Numbered from the stretch's first letter, positions 43,188 to 52,788 are shown. The stretch is 64,000 nucleotides of DNA from Bordetella petrii (GCF_017356245.1 NZ_JAFMZZ010000001.1:1178249-1242248); one strand, 5' to 3'. Numbers and translations: made by a program. The notes: a model not told the origin generated them from the sequence alone.

Positions 43188-43865
43188 CTAGTCTTGCGCG
43201 GCGGGCGCGGCCAGCCGGCGCAGCGTGGCCGATGCCAGGCGGCCGATGGCCTCGAGGAACACCGTGCCCATTTCGGGGCTGAAGCGGTCGGGGTCGTCGG
43301 AACCCAGCACCAGCAGGCCGACGCTGGGCTGGTCGGGGTCCAGCCGCAGCGGCACCAGGGCCAGCGACTGCGGCTTGGCGTCGAGCCAGCCGGCGGCTTC
43401 GAATTCGGTGTCGGGGCCGCAATAGGGCGCTTTCAGGCTGTCGGCGAAGGCCCGCACGTCGGCCGATACCGGCTCGCCGTAGCCCGAGGGCGGCTGGCCG
43501 GCCAGGTTCCACAGGCGCAGCGCCACGTGGTTCAAGTCGAACTGCTGGGCCAGGCCCAGGGCGATTTCGCCGGGCAGGTGCTGCGGCTCGGGTTCGCCCA
43601 GCAGGCGGCAGCACCACTGCGACACGCGTTCGCCGATGGCCTCGTTGGAATCGGCGTGGTGGGCCAGTTCGTTCAGGCGCCATTCGAGTTCGCGGTTGCG
43701 TTCGCGCAGCGTGAGAATCTGCCGCTCGCCCAGCGAAATGGCGCGCGCGCCGTGCGGATGCGGCACCTGCAGGGTGGCGAAGACCTCGGCGTGCTGGTCG
43801 AAGAAGTCGGGATTGTTCTGCAGGAAATCCGCGACGTCCTGGGCGGTGAAAGCAGTATCGGTCAT
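43188..43865 (-). CDS. DUF484-family protein (GAF-like)
   Basis: 225-aa cytoplasmic protein with N-terminal DVADFLQNNPDFFDQHAEVFATLQVPHPHGARAISLGERQILTLRERN (family motif and coiled coil) and a GAF-like C-terminal half (LGSDDPDRFSPEMGTVFLEAIGRL). In many proteobacteria DUF484 sits between dapF and xerC, as here. Its biochemical function is unknown; it may aid XerC. Confidence 0.9.
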   Translation of the reverse strand: MTDTAFTAQDVADFLQNNPDFFDQHAEVFATLQVPHPHGARAISLGERQILTLRERNRELEWRLNELAHHADSNEAIGERVSQWCCRLLGEPEPQHLPGEIALGLAQQFDLNHVALRLWNLAGQPPSGYGEPVSADVRAFADSLKAPYCGPDTEFEAAGWLDAKPQSLALVPLRLDPDQPSVGLLVLGSDDPDRFSPEMGTVFLEAIGRLASATLRRLAAPAAQD

Positions 43866-43871
43866 GAGTGG

Positions 43872-44768
43872 CTAGCGGCCGAGGGCCATGGAAAAAACCA
43901 GTTTGTCGATGTCGACCTGGCCTGTGAAGACAGAAGTTGCCGGGCCGGTCATGCGCAGGCGTTCGCCGTTCCAGTCGACGGTAAGCGTGCCGCCGCGCGT
44001 GTGCACGCGCACGGGCGAGTCGAGCAGGCCGCGCCGGATGCCGGCAGCCACCGCGGCGCAGGCGCCGGTGCCGCAGGCCAGGGTCTCGCCGGCGCCGCGC
44101 TCGTACACGCGCAGGCGGATGGCGTGGCGGTCGAGCACTTGCATGAAGCCGGCGTTCACGCGCCGCGCAAAGCGCGGGTGGCGTTCGACCAGCGGGCCGA
44201 CGGCCGCCACCGGCGCGGTGTCGACGTCGTCGACCTGCTGCACGGCATGCGGATTGGAAATGGCCACCGCCGAGACCTGCACACTGCGCGGCAGGCCGGC
44301 GGGCGCGTCGGGCAGGTCGAGCTGCCACAGGGTGTCGTCGCCCTGCGCCGTAGAGGCCAGCCCCGCGGTGTCGAACGGCAGGGCAGCGGGATCGAAGCGC
44401 GTGGCGCCCATGTCGACGGTGACTTGTTCGTCGTCGCCTTCGTCCAGCACCAGGATGCCGGTGGCGATTTCGGCGCGCAGCGGATTGCGGCTGGACAGGC
44501 GCTGTTCGTGCACGAAGCGCACGAAGCAGCGCGCGCCGTTGCCGCAGTGCTCGACCTCGGAGCCGTCGGCGTTGAAGATGCGGTAGCGGAAGTCGGCGTC
44601 GGGGTGGGTGGCGGGTTCGACCAGCAGGATCTGGTCGGCGCCGACGCCGAAATGCCGGTCGGCCAGGGCGCGCGCGCGCTCGGGCGTCATGGCGATGGCT
44701 TGGCGCACGCCGTCGAGCACGACGAAGTCGTTGCCGGCGCCATGCATTTTGGTGAAGTTCCAGATCAT
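43872..44768 (-). CDS. dapF: Diaminopimelate epimerase DapF
   Basis: Converts LL- to meso-diaminopimelate for lysine and peptidoglycan. The 298-aa protein begins at ATG 44768 ([20 protein letters not shown]). Catalytic cysteines are Cys75 ([11 protein letters not shown]) and Cys232 ([13 protein letters not shown]), the two-base pair of the family. Upstream in-frame codons give a less canonical start. It is part of lpxL-lpxL-dapF-DUF484-xerC on the minus strand. Confidence 0.95.
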   Translation of the reverse strand: MIWNFTKMHGAGNDFVVLDGVRQAIAMTPERARALADRHFGVGADQILLVEPATHPDADFRYRIFNADGSEVEHCGNGARCFVRFVHEQRLSSRNPLRAEIATGILVLDEGDDEQVTVDMGATRFDPAALPFDTAGLASTAQGDDTLWQLDLPDAPAGLPRSVQVSAVAISNPHAVQQVDDVDTAPVAAVGPLVERHPRFARRVNAGFMQVLDRHAIRLRVYERGAGETLACGTGACAAVAAGIRRGLLDSPVRVHTRGGTLTVDWNGERLRMTGPATSVFTGQVDIDKLVFSMALGR

Positions 44769-44834
44769 CAGTCGATTATCGCCCATTACGGCGCGGCGGT
44801 GGCGGGGGCGCGGCTTGCCGGCGGCCCCTTGATG

Positions 44835-45725
44835 CTAATAGAACTTGGCTTCGCCCAGCGGGCGCGTCTTGAAGCGCCGGTGCACCCAGTAATACTGGCT
44901 GGGGCAGCGCCGCACCCAGGACTCGATCTCGCGGTTCAGGCGCGCGGTGGCGTCTTCCAGCGAGCCTTCGCCGGGGAAGTCTTCCAGGGCCGGCAGCACG
45001 TCGACGTGGTAGCGGCCGGTGGCCGGGTCCCAGAAGTCGATGACGGGCAGCACGGCGGCGTCCCATTTGCGGGCCAGCTGGGCGGTGGCGAGCAGCGTGG
45101 CGGCGGGCACGCCGAAAAACGGCACGAACACCGCGCCGCTGCGGCCGAAGTCCATGTCGGGCAGGTAGTACACGGGGCGCGGCGCCCGCAGGTGGCGGAT
45201 CAGTTCGCGCACGCCGTCTTTGCGGCTGACCAGGAAGACCTCGTTGAAGCGCGCCCGGCCGTCGCGCACGATGGCGTCGACCGATGGATCGCTTTGCGGG
45301 GTGTACATGGTGGCGCTGCTGGGCACTTCCATGGTCAGGCGGGTGGCCGCGGCATCCAGCGCCACGAAATGCGGCGCCAGCAAAAGCACTGGGCGGCCCT
45401 GCGCGATCAGCGCGTTGATGCGGTCGGCGCCGTTCTGCGTGACCAGGTCGCGCACCGCGTCGGGGGTGCCGTACCACAGCACGCCGCGATCGACGATGGT
45501 TTGCGCCAGGGCGCGGAAGTGTTCGCGCAGCCAGCGTTCGCGCACGGCCTCGGGCTGGTCGGGAAAGCACAGCCGCAGGTTCAGGCGCACGATGCGCGCG
45601 CGCGAGCGGGCCAGCCTCGGGGTCAGCCAGCCCAGCGCCGCGCCGATGCGCTGGCGCGTGGCCGGTCGCATGCGGCCGAACCATGCAAACAGCGCGGCCA
45701 GGGCGCGCGTCTTGAAATCAGTCAT
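44835..45725 (-). CDS. lpxL: Lipid A biosynthesis lauroyl/acyl transferase (LpxL family), downstream copy
   Basis: Inner-membrane acyltransferase adding a secondary acyl chain to Kdo2-lipid A. The protein is 296 aa. The HX4D motif is His119-Asp124 (LAPHFVALDAAA). It has a YYLPDMDFGRSGAVFVPFFG block and the QYYWVHRRFKTRP C-terminus. Start overlaps the upstream paralogue by 8 nt. Bordetella genomes have two lpxL genes that differ in chain position, so the two are likely lpxL1/lpxL2; which is which is not decided here. Confidence 0.88.
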   Translation of the reverse strand: MTDFKTRALAALFAWFGRMRPATRQRIGAALGWLTPRLARSRARIVRLNLRLCFPDQPEAVRERWLREHFRALAQTIVDRGVLWYGTPDAVRDLVTQNGADRINALIAQGRPVLLLAPHFVALDAAATRLTMEVPSSATMYTPQSDPSVDAIVRDGRARFNEVFLVSRKDGVRELIRHLRAPRPVYYLPDMDFGRSGAVFVPFFGVPAATLLATAQLARKWDAAVLPVIDFWDPATGRYHVDVLPALEDFPGEGSLEDATARLNREIESWVRRCPSQYYWVHRRFKTRPLGEAKFY

Positions 45726-46605
45726 GGGCAGGGGCGTCGGAAGGTGCGGAAGCAGGCATGGGCGGCGCCGGCGGAGCGCCGCGCGGGGTCTTGTAGCGGT
45801 TGTAGCTCCACAGATACTGATGCGGAATGCGCCGGATCAATTGTTCCATGGTGGCATTGAACAGCGCGGCCTGGGCCTGCGGACCGGCCGGCAGGGGCTC
45901 GGGCACGCGCATGAAATGCACGCGCCAGCCGCGTCCGCGCGGCAGGCGCTCGCCCGCCACCAGAATAACGGCCACCTGTGTCTGCGCCGCCAGCTTGCCC
46001 GGCAGCGTGACGGTATAGGCCATGCGGCCGAAGAACGGCGCCCAAACGCCTTCGCCTTCGCCGGGCGCCTGGTCGGGCAGCAGGCCCACCGATTCACCGC
46101 GGCGCAGCGCGCGCACGAATTCGCGCACCCCCTGCATGTTGGCGGGCACGGCCTTCACGCCCGAGGTATTGCGCGCCGTGTCGAGCAGGGGCGCCAGCGC
46201 ATCGATGCGCGGCGGCCGGAACATCACGGTCAGCGGGATATCGCAGGTTACGGCCAGGTAGCGCGCGGCGATCTCGAAACAGCCCAGGTGCGGGGTAAGG
46301 AACAGGATGCCGCGGCCTTCGGCCAGGGCCGCGTCGACCACAGGCCGGTCGTCGGACACGGTTCTGGCCAGGCTTTCGGCGTTGCGGAACCACACCTTGG
46401 GCATTTCCAGGATCATGGCGCCGGTTTCGGCGGCCGCGCGCCGCGCGAAGGCGGCGTCGGGGTAGCCGGCCTGGGCCGCGTTGGCCCGCAGCCGCTGCCG
46501 GTAGCGGCCCGGGCAGGCGTAGACCAGCAGGCCCATCAGGCGTCCGGCCGCGTGCAGCAGCGGCAGGGGAAGCAGGGCAATGGCGCGGAACAGGGCAAGC
46601 AGCAT
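45718..46605 (-). CDS. lpxL: Lipid A acyltransferase (LpxL family), upstream copy
   Basis: 295-aa paralogue of its neighbour with the same fold: an N-terminal membrane helix, HX4E motif (His106-Glu111, LTPHLGCFE), VGLLPDQAPGEGEGVWAPFFGR and QYLWSYNRYKTPRG near the end. It differs in the catalytic acid (Glu for Asp) and has a Pro/Ala-rich tail. It heads a five-gene minus-strand operon divergent from metK. Confidence 0.88.
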   Translation of the reverse strand: MLLALFRAIALLPLPLLHAAGRLMGLLVYACPGRYRQRLRANAAQAGYPDAAFARRAAAETGAMILEMPKVWFRNAESLARTVSDDRPVVDAALAEGRGILFLTPHLGCFEIAARYLAVTCDIPLTVMFRPPRIDALAPLLDTARNTSGVKAVPANMQGVREFVRALRRGESVGLLPDQAPGEGEGVWAPFFGRMAYTVTLPGKLAAQTQVAVILVAGERLPRGRGWRVHFMRVPEPLPAGPQAQAALFNATMEQLIRRIPHQYLWSYNRYKTPRGAPPAPPMPASAPSDAPAHD

Positions 46606-46712
46606 GCGATGGATATGGCAATGGCGGGGCCGGCGCGCCAGGCGAGCGCGGCGATATATCTATAGATTCAGGCGGATCTGCATGAAGCGGGCATTTTCGC
46701 CTAAAATGGCCC

Positions 46713-46747
46713 CGTCGCCGAGTTAACCGACAACTTGCGGGGCGACG
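46713..46747 (+). other. Candidate structured element in the metK leader
   Basis: In the 280-nt gap between lpxL and metK, CGTCGCC (46713-46719) and GGCGACG (46741-46747) can form a 7-bp stem over a 21-nt loop, 139 nt before the metK start. A TAAAAT sequence at 46702-46707 lies just ahead and could be the -10. I could not match it to a known SAM or SAH riboswitch. The rest of the gap shows no other clear feature. Confidence 0.4.
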
Positions 46748-46885
46748 CCCGGGGCGCGGCATGCGTTTCAGGCAAAATCCGCTAAAGCGTCGCGCCCAGA
46801 TCGTCACAGGCAGGTTCAGATCCGGGGCGCAGCGCGCCTCGTTAAACCTGTGTGCCGGCCCAGCCGGTTTCGTAAGGACGCATCC

Positions 46886-48049
46886 GTGGCCAACAACGAT
46901 TTTCTCTTCACGTCCGAATCCGTCTCGGAAGGGCATCCGGACAAGGTCGCCGACCAGATCTCCGACTCCATCCTCGACGCCATCTTCACGCAAGACCCCA
47001 ACGCCCGCGTGGCCGCCGAAACGCTGTGCAACACCGGGCTGGTGGTGCTGGCCGGTGAAATCACCACCACGGCCAATGTCGACTACATCCAGGTGGCGCG
47101 CGACACCATCCGCCGCATCGGCTACGACAACACGGACTACGGCATCGACTACAAGGGCTGCGCGGTGCTGGTGGCCTACGACAAGCAGTCGCCCGACATC
47201 GCCCAGGGCGTCGACCGCAAGTCCGAAGACTACCTGAACCAGGGCGCGGGCGACCAGGGCCTGATGTTCGGTTATGCCTGCGACGAAACCCCCGACCTGA
47301 TGCCGGCGCCCATCTGGTACGCGCACCGCCTGGTGCAGCGCCAGAGCGAACTGCGCAAAGACGGCCGCCTGCCGTGGCTGCGCCCCGACGCCAAGTCGCA
47401 GGTCACGTTCCGCTACGTCGACGGCCGCCCGGCCGAGGTCGACACCGTGGTGCTGTCGACCCAGCACGCGCCCGAGATCTCGCAGTCGGCCATCCACGAG
47501 GCCGTCATCGAAGACATCATCAAGCCCAGCTTCCCTGACGGCCTGATCACCCCCAAGACCAAGTTCCTGGTGAACCCCACCGGCCGCTTCGTCATCGGCG
47601 GCCCGCAAGGCGACTGCGGCCTGACCGGCCGCAAGATCATCGTCGACACCTACGGCGGCGCCTGCCCGCACGGCGGCGGCGCGTTCTCGGGCAAAGACCC
47701 GTCCAAGGTCGACCGTTCGGCGGCCTACGCGGCCCGCTACGTGGCCAAGAACGTGGTGGCCGCCGGCCTGGCGCGCCAGTGCCAGGTGCAGGTCAGCTAC
47801 GCCATCGGCGTGGCCGAGCCCATCAACATCACGGTCTACACCGAAGGCACCGGCGTCATTCCCGACGACCAGATCGCCAAGCTGGTGCGCGAGCACTTCG
47901 ACCTGCGCCCCAAGGGCATCGTCAACATGCTTGACCTGCTGCGTCCCATCTACGCCAAGACGGCGGCCTACGGCCATTTCGGCCGCGCCGAGCCCGAGTT
48001 TTCGTGGGAAGCCACCGACAAGGTCCAGGCACTGAAGAAAAGCGCCTGA
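46886..48049 (+). CDS. metK: S-adenosylmethionine synthetase MetK
   Basis: Makes SAM from methionine and ATP, 387 aa, with a GTG start at 46886 behind an AAGGAC site. Conserved stretches are [40 protein letters not shown], and the ATP-loop [26 protein letters not shown]. It is divergent from the lipid A acyltransferase operon and ends at a strong terminator. Confidence 0.97.
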   Translation: MANNDFLFTSESVSEGHPDKVADQISDSILDAIFTQDPNARVAAETLCNTGLVVLAGEITTTANVDYIQVARDTIRRIGYDNTDYGIDYKGCAVLVAYDKQSPDIAQGVDRKSEDYLNQGAGDQGLMFGYACDETPDLMPAPIWYAHRLVQRQSELRKDGRLPWLRPDAKSQVTFRYVDGRPAEVDTVVLSTQHAPEISQSAIHEAVIEDIIKPSFPDGLITPKTKFLVNPTGRFVIGGPQGDCGLTGRKIIVDTYGGACPHGGGAFSGKDPSKVDRSAAYAARYVAKNVVAAGLARQCQVQVSYAIGVAEPINITVYTEGTGVIPDDQIAKLVREHFDLRPKGIVNMLDLLRPIYAKTAAYGHFGRAEPEFSWEATDKVQALKKSA

Positions 48050-48076
48050 CGCCGCGCCGGGCCTCAAGGCCGGAAC

Positions 48077-48107
48077 AAAACCCCGCCCTTCGTGGCGGGG
48101 TTTTGTT
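48077..48107. terminator. Bidirectional terminator between metK and gntR
   Basis: The stem AAAACCCCGCC/GGCGGGGTTTT with a CTTCGT loop has A and T tracts on both sides, so it can stop both metK and the convergent GntR gene. Confidence 0.9.
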
Positions 48108-48120
48108 TTGGCGGCCGTGG

Positions 48121-48834
48121 TCAGCCCGGACGCTTGCGCGCCGCAGGCTTGGGCTGGATGCGGCTGATCACCTTCAGCGCCACGGCCGCGGTCAATTCCA
48201 TGTGGCGCACGCAGGCGTTCCAGGCGGCCTGTTCGTCGTGGGCGTCGATCGCGTCGACGATCAATGACATTTCCTGGTGCGACTGCTTGGCCCGCCCTGG
48301 GCTAGTAATAGAGGTGGCGCGCAGCCGCGCGATGCGCCCGTGCATCAGCCGTAGGGTTTCGGCCAGGGTGGGGTTGTAGCAGCCCGCCAGCAGGGCCTCG
48401 TAGAAGGCTTCGATACTGGCCAGCTGGCCCGGCACGTCGCCGGTGCCGATGCGGGCCTGCAGCTGGTCGAGCGCGGCGCGCAGGGCGCGCCGTTCGGCAG
48501 CGGTGGCCATGGCGATGAAGTTCTTCGCCGCCAGGCCTTCCAGTACGCCGCGCACCTGGTAGATGTTGGCGGCTTCATCGGCGGTCAGGGTGGCCACTAC
48601 CGAGCCGCGGTTGGGCGTGCTGTAGACGAAGCCTTCCATTTCGAGCTGCAGGATGGCTTCCCGCACCAGCGGCCGGCTGGCCTGCGTGAACTCGCAGATT
48701 TCCCGCTCGATCAGCCTGCTGCCCGGCAGCAGCCGCCCGGACAGCATGGCATCGCGCAGCATGTCGGCAACCTGCGTGCGCTTGGGGGTTCCGGGGACGC
48801 GGGCGGGTTCGGAATCGGCGGGGGCAGTGGGCAT
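48121..48834 (-). CDS. GntR/FadR-family transcriptional regulator (FCD domain)
   Basis: 237-aa regulator. A winged-helix domain fills residues 15-80 (AMLSGRLLPGSRLIEREICEFTQASRPLVREAILQLEMEGFV). The all-helical FCD domain follows, with His-rich metal/ligand points near ACVRHMELTAAV. It is divergent from rraA across a 139-nt gap containing a perfect TTTTGTC-A-GACAAAA palindrome. It probably represses itself and rraA, with an organic acid as inducer. The ligand is not known. Confidence 0.9.
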   Translation of the reverse strand: MPTAPADSEPARVPGTPKRTQVADMLRDAMLSGRLLPGSRLIEREICEFTQASRPLVREAILQLEMEGFVYSTPNRGSVVATLTADEAANIYQVRGVLEGLAAKNFIAMATAAERRALRAALDQLQARIGTGDVPGQLASIEAFYEALLAGCYNPTLAETLRLMHGRIARLRATSITSPGRAKQSHQEMSLIVDAIDAHDEQAAWNACVRHMELTAAVALKVISRIQPKPAARKRPG

Positions 48835-48911
48835 CAGACAGCGACCAGATCACAGGACTGCCAACTATACAGGCACGTCGCCGGGCAGGCATGGTCAATC
48901 AATTATGTTTG

Positions 48912-48926
48912 TTTTGTCAGACAAAA
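48912..48926. promoter_or_regulatory. GntR-type operator in the gntR-rraA gap
   Basis: Perfect palindrome TTTTGTC-A-GACAAAA, matching the TTGTCNGACAA form used by FCD-type GntR regulators. It lies between a candidate -35 (TTTGTT, 48908-48913) and -10 (TATAAA, 48930-48935) for rraA, so binding should repress. Confidence 0.75.
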
Positions 48927-48973
48927 TAGTATAAATTGCCATCCATTAATCCAGGATGACGCCGGAGGCCCTT

Positions 48974-49639
48974 GTGACGCAGGTTTTTTCCATCAACGAC
49001 GCCATGCGCGAGCTCAGCACCGCCGAGATCTCCGATGCACTGGACTTTTTCCACCTGCCGGGCAGCGCACTGGGTATCGGCTGCGTGGCGGGCGTGCCGC
49101 GCGTGCTGGGGCCGGCCTACACGGTGCGCTTTGCGCCGGTGGACACGGCCGAAAAGGGCACCGTGGGCGATTTCATCGACGAGGTGCCGGCCGGCGCGGT
49201 GGTGGTGCTGGACAACGCCGGCCGCGCCGACTGCACGGTATGGGGCGGCATCCTGAGCCGGCTGGCCAGCCAGCGGGGTGTGGGCGGCACGGTGATCAAC
49301 GGCGTATGCCGCGACACGGCCGAGGCCGATGCCTGCGGCTATCCCCTGTATAGCCGCGGCCGCTTTATGCGCACCGGCAAAGACCGCGTGCAGGTCGAGG
49401 CCGTGCAGGCGCCGGTGAGCCTGGGCGATGTGCGGGTCTGCCCCGGCGACATCCTGGCCGCCGACCAGGACGGCGTGGTGGTGGTGCCCGCCGCCCGCGC
49501 CCGCGAAGTATTCGACCGGGCCCTGGCCACGCGCCAGGTCGAAGCGGCCATCCTGGCCGAGGCGCTGGCGGGCGCGCGCCTGAGCGACGCGCGCCGCAAG
49601 CATGGCTATCACACCCTGCAGCGCGGCCAGGCGCAATAG
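48974..49639 (+). CDS. RraA-family protein, probable 4-hydroxy-4-methyl-2-oxoglutarate-type aldolase
   Basis: 221 aa from GTG 48974, which has a GGAGG site 5 nt upstream; ATG 48956 is the other option. The RraA fold is shown by LSTAEISDALDFF, VPAGAVVVLDNAGRADCTVWGGILSRLA and GVGGTVINGVCRDTAEAD. The Arg-Asp pair in NGVCRDT is the metal and substrate site of HMG/CHA aldolases. The GntR neighbour and the Bug receptor just downstream fit catabolism better than RNase E control. The exact substrate is unknown. Confidence 0.82.
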   Translation: MTQVFSINDAMRELSTAEISDALDFFHLPGSALGIGCVAGVPRVLGPAYTVRFAPVDTAEKGTVGDFIDEVPAGAVVVLDNAGRADCTVWGGILSRLASQRGVGGTVINGVCRDTAEADACGYPLYSRGRFMRTGKDRVQVEAVQAPVSLGDVRVCPGDILAADQDGVVVVPAARAREVFDRALATRQVEAAILAEALAGARLSDARRKHGYHTLQRGQAQ

Positions 49640-49675
49640 GCCCGCCATTCCCATAATCAACACAGGAGACTTCAC

Positions 49676-50674
49676 ATGCCTTTCACTTTCCCCACCCGCG
49701 CGCAACGCGCGGCCGCCGTCGCGGCCGTGGCGCTGGCTGCCTGCGGCGCCGCCGCCCCGGCCCTGGCCGCCGACAAGCTGGACTGCCCCAATGTGCGTTT
49801 CGTGTCGCCCTATCCGCCGGGCGGCACAACCGACATTCTGGCGCGCCTGCTGGCGCCGTCGCTGCAGGAGTCGCTGGGCGTGCCGGTGGTGGTCGACAAC
49901 AAGGCCGGCGCCAGCAGCAATATCGGCACGGAATTCGTGGCGCGCGCGGACCCGGACGGCTGCACGCTGCTGCTGGGCAACAACACCGGCGTGGTCATCA
50001 ACCGCAACCTGTACAAGCTGCGCATCGATCCCGTCAAAGACTTGCAGCCCATTGCGCAGGTCGCCGCGGTGCCGCTGGTGCTGTATGTGAACCCGAAGGT
50101 GCCGGCCAAGACCGTGGGTGAACTGGTGGACCTGCTCAAGCGCGAGCCGGGCAAGTACAACTTCGCCTCGGGCGGCAGCGGCAGCCCGCAGCACCTGGCC
50201 GGCGAGTTGCTGAAATTGCGCGCCGGCGTCGATATGATGCACATCCCGTACAAGGGCCAGGGCCCGGCCATGACCGACGTCATCGCCGGCCAGATCCAGA
50301 TCGCCTTCGAAACCACGGCGGCCCTGCTGCCGCAGGCGCGCGCCGGGCGGGTCAAGCCGCTGGCCACTACCGGCGCCGAACGCGCCGACGCCTTCCCCGA
50401 CCTGCCGACCATGGTCGAGTCGGGCTACAAGGGCTTTGTCATCACCAACTGGTACGGCGTGTTCGCGCCCGCCGGCCTGCCGCCGGCACTGACTCAGCGT
50501 TTGAACCAGGCCGTCAACCGCGCGCTGGCGTCGCCCGAAGTGGCGTCCAAGCTGGCGGATATGGGCTCGGCCAAAATGGGCGGCGCCGATGCCGGCGCAT
50601 TCAGCGCGTTCATCAAAGAAGAAGTGCCGCGCTGGGAAGAGATCGTGCAGCGCTCGAACGCCAAGGTCGATTAA
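49676..50674 (+). CDS. Bug-family solute-binding receptor
   Basis: 332-aa periplasmic receptor with signal peptide (1-31, cleavage near ALAADK). It shows LDCPNVRFVSPYPPGGTTDILARLL, VVVDNKAGASSNIGTEFVARADPDGCTLL and MHIPYKGQGPAMTDVIAGQIQIAFE, typical of Bug proteins. It lies 36 nt after the RraA gene and so probably shares its operon and GntR control, capturing the aldolase pathway substrate. No TctAB genes are present. Confidence 0.9.
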   Translation: MPFTFPTRAQRAAAVAAVALAACGAAAPALAADKLDCPNVRFVSPYPPGGTTDILARLLAPSLQESLGVPVVVDNKAGASSNIGTEFVARADPDGCTLLLGNNTGVVINRNLYKLRIDPVKDLQPIAQVAAVPLVLYVNPKVPAKTVGELVDLLKREPGKYNFASGGSGSPQHLAGELLKLRAGVDMMHIPYKGQGPAMTDVIAGQIQIAFETTAALLPQARAGRVKPLATTGAERADAFPDLPTMVESGYKGFVITNWYGVFAPAGLPPALTQRLNQAVNRALASPEVASKLADMGSAKMGGADAGAFSAFIKEEVPRWEEIVQRSNAKVD

Positions 50675-50705
50675 GGCGCGCGGCGGGCGGCGGCGCCCGC
50701 CGCCG

Positions 50706-51629
50706 CTACCACACGCAATCGTCGCCGCCCGGCGGCCGCACATGGCCGGCAAAGCGCTGCACCAGGAAATCCACGAACGCCACGGTCTTGGCTGGCAGGT
50801 TCAGGCGTTCGGGGTACAGGGCGTGGATGTCGGCCGGCGGCGTGCTCCAGTCGGGCAAGACGTGCCGCAGGCGCCCCGACCTGAGATACGCCGCGGTTTC
50901 CCATTCCGATCGCATCACGATGCCGTGGCCGTCCAGCGCCCATTCCAGGGCGCTTTGGCCGTCGTTGGAACTGAGCGGGCCGCGCACCTTGACGGTTTCC
51001 ACGCGCTGCCCGGACCGCAGGTGCCAGGTGCCGTAGGCCACGTCGTTTTCGCGCACCACGATGCAGCGATGGCGCTGCAGGTCGCCGGGCGCGCGCGGCT
51101 CGCCGTGGGCGCGCAGATACTGGGGCGACGCGCATAGCAGCCGCCGGTTCGAGGCGATCTTGCGGGCTGTCAGGCGCGCGTCGGGTATTTCGCCGAAACG
51201 CACGGCCACGTCGAACCCTTCGTCCATCAGGTTGACCGGCCTGTCGGTCAGCCGCATCTGTACTTCCACTTCGGGATATTGCCGCGTGAAGTCGGACACC
51301 GCCGGCACGATGTGGGCGCGGCCGAACCCGAACGTGGCGTTCAGGCGCAGCAGCCCGCGCGGCTGGGCGCGGGCGCTGGCGACGTTGCGTTCCAGCGCTT
51401 CGAGGTCGGCCAGGATGCGGCCGCCTTCCGCCAGATAAAGCTCGCCTTCCTGGGTCACGCTGACGCGCCGCGTGGTGCGGTTCAGCAGCCGCACGCCCAG
51501 CCGCCGTTCCAGGTTGGCCAGCCGGGTGCTGACCGCCGGCGGCGTCAGCCCCAATTCGCGCGCGGCGGCCGACAGATTGCCGTGCTTGACCAGCAGCGAG
51601 AAGAAAGCCAGGTCGGACATGGCATCCAT
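50706..51629 (-). CDS. LysR-family transcriptional regulator
   Basis: 307-aa regulator with an N-terminal helix-turn-helix (MSDLAFFSLLVKHGNLSAAARELGLTPPAVSTRLANLERRLGVRLLNR) and a CrgA-like effector domain (YPEVEVQMRLTDRPVNLMDEGFDVAVRFGEIPD). It is divergent from the third Bug gene across an AT-rich 141-nt gap with an ATAAAGCTTTAT palindrome. It likely controls the Bug-LeuCD-hydrolase operon. Confidence 0.9.
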   Translation of the reverse strand: MDAMSDLAFFSLLVKHGNLSAAARELGLTPPAVSTRLANLERRLGVRLLNRTTRRVSVTQEGELYLAEGGRILADLEALERNVASARAQPRGLLRLNATFGFGRAHIVPAVSDFTRQYPEVEVQMRLTDRPVNLMDEGFDVAVRFGEIPDARLTARKIASNRRLLCASPQYLRAHGEPRAPGDLQRHRCIVVRENDVAYGTWHLRSGQRVETVKVRGPLSSNDGQSALEWALDGHGIVMRSEWETAAYLRSGRLRHVLPDWSTPPADIHALYPERLNLPAKTVAFVDFLVQRFAGHVRPPGGDDCVW

Positions 51630-51663
51630 GGCGGGCCTCGTGCCAATTATTAAATTGAATTGA

Positions 51664-51675
51664 ATAAAGCTTTAT
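51664..51675. promoter_or_regulatory. Candidate LysR operator ATAAAGCTTTAT
   Basis: A perfect 12-bp palindrome in the AT-rich gap between the divergent lysR and Bug genes. It is a candidate binding site by position only. Confidence 0.45.
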
Positions 51676-51770
51676 CAGTGAATTAATTATAAGAACAAAA
51701 TGGGCTTATACACTGGCCGCACAACATCAACCAGGGCCGCGAAGCGCCCACCCCTAGAGGAGACCGACCC

Positions 51771-52754
51771 ATGACTATGCCCCGATCCCGACGCACCCTG
51801 CTGCTGGCCGCCCTGGCCGCCTGCTGTGGCGCCGCCGCGCCCGCGCTGGCGCAGGATTTTCCGCAGCGGGCCATTACGCTGGTGGCGCCGTTCGCGCCGG
51901 GCGGCAGCGTGGACATCACCGCGCGCCTGATCGCCGACGCCTGGGCCAGGCAGCTGGGCCAGAGCGTGGTGATCGAGAACCGCGCGGGGGCGTCGGGCAA
52001 TATCGGCATGGCCGCCGTGGCGCGGGCCCAGCCGGATGGCTATACGCTGTCCATCAACACCATGTCGCTGGCGATCAACCCGTCGCTGTTCAAGACCATG
52101 CCGTTCGATACGCTGAAAGACCTGCGCTCGGTAGGCACGGTGGCCACGTCGCAGCACGTGCTGACGGTGACCAACAGCCTGCCCGTCAACAGCGTGGCCG
52201 AACTGCTGGCATACGTGCGCGCCCGCCCGGCCAATGAAGTGAGCTTCGGGTCGGCCGGCATGGGCAGCACCTTCCATATGGCCGCCGAGCTGTTCAAGTC
52301 GGTGTCGCACACGCAGATATTGCACGTGCCCTACAAGGGCGGCGGCCCGGCCATGCTGGACACCATCGGCGGCCAGGTGCAGATGAGCTTCCCGGTGCTG
52401 TCGGCGGCCAAGCCGCAGGTGGACAGCGGCAAGCTCAAGCCGCTGGGCGTTACCGGCAAGACGCGTTCGCCGCTGTTGCCCAATGTGCCCACCATCGCCG
52501 AATCGGGGCTGCCCGATTATGAATTCAACACCTGGTTCGTGATCAGCGCGCCGGCCGGCACGCCGCAGGCCGTGGTGGACACGCTGAACGCCAAGCTGGG
52601 CGATGCGCTGCGCTCGCCCGAGGTCACCGACCGCATGAAGCGCGAAGGGTTCGACGCGCTGGCGTCCACGCCGGCCCAGACCGACCAGATGGTGGCGGCC
52701 GAGATGACGCGCTGGGCCGGCATCATCAAGGCCGCCGGCATCCAGCCCAACTGA
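51771..52754 (+). CDS. Bug-family solute-binding receptor
   Basis: 327-aa periplasmic receptor with signal peptide (residues 1-25, cleavage after ALA). Core motifs are FPQRAITLVAPFAPGGSVDITAR, VVIENRAGASGNIGMAAVARAQPDGYTL and LHVPYKGGGPAMLDTIGGQVQMSF. It is the first gene of an operon with a LeuCD-type hydratase and a dehalogenase-like hydrolase, so its ligand is probably the organic acid those enzymes use. Confidence 0.9.
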   Translation: MTMPRSRRTLLLAALAACCGAAAPALAQDFPQRAITLVAPFAPGGSVDITARLIADAWARQLGQSVVIENRAGASGNIGMAAVARAQPDGYTLSINTMSLAINPSLFKTMPFDTLKDLRSVGTVATSQHVLTVTNSLPVNSVAELLAYVRARPANEVSFGSAGMGSTFHMAAELFKSVSHTQILHVPYKGGGPAMLDTIGGQVQMSFPVLSAAKPQVDSGKLKPLGVTGKTRSPLLPNVPTIAESGLPDYEFNTWFVISAPAGTPQAVVDTLNAKLGDALRSPEVTDRMKREGFDALASTPAQTDQMVAAEMTRWAGIIKAAGIQPN

Positions 52755-52788
52755 GGCCGCGCCGTTTTCAACTCGAGGAACTTCGATC

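Noticed and set aside
46606..46885. SAM or SAH riboswitch upstream of metK
   Set aside because: The sequence did not show the conserved core of any class I could recall.
46094..48067. A 657-aa minus-strand frame across metK
   Set aside because: It is opposite the certain metK gene; composition is biased and no motifs are present.
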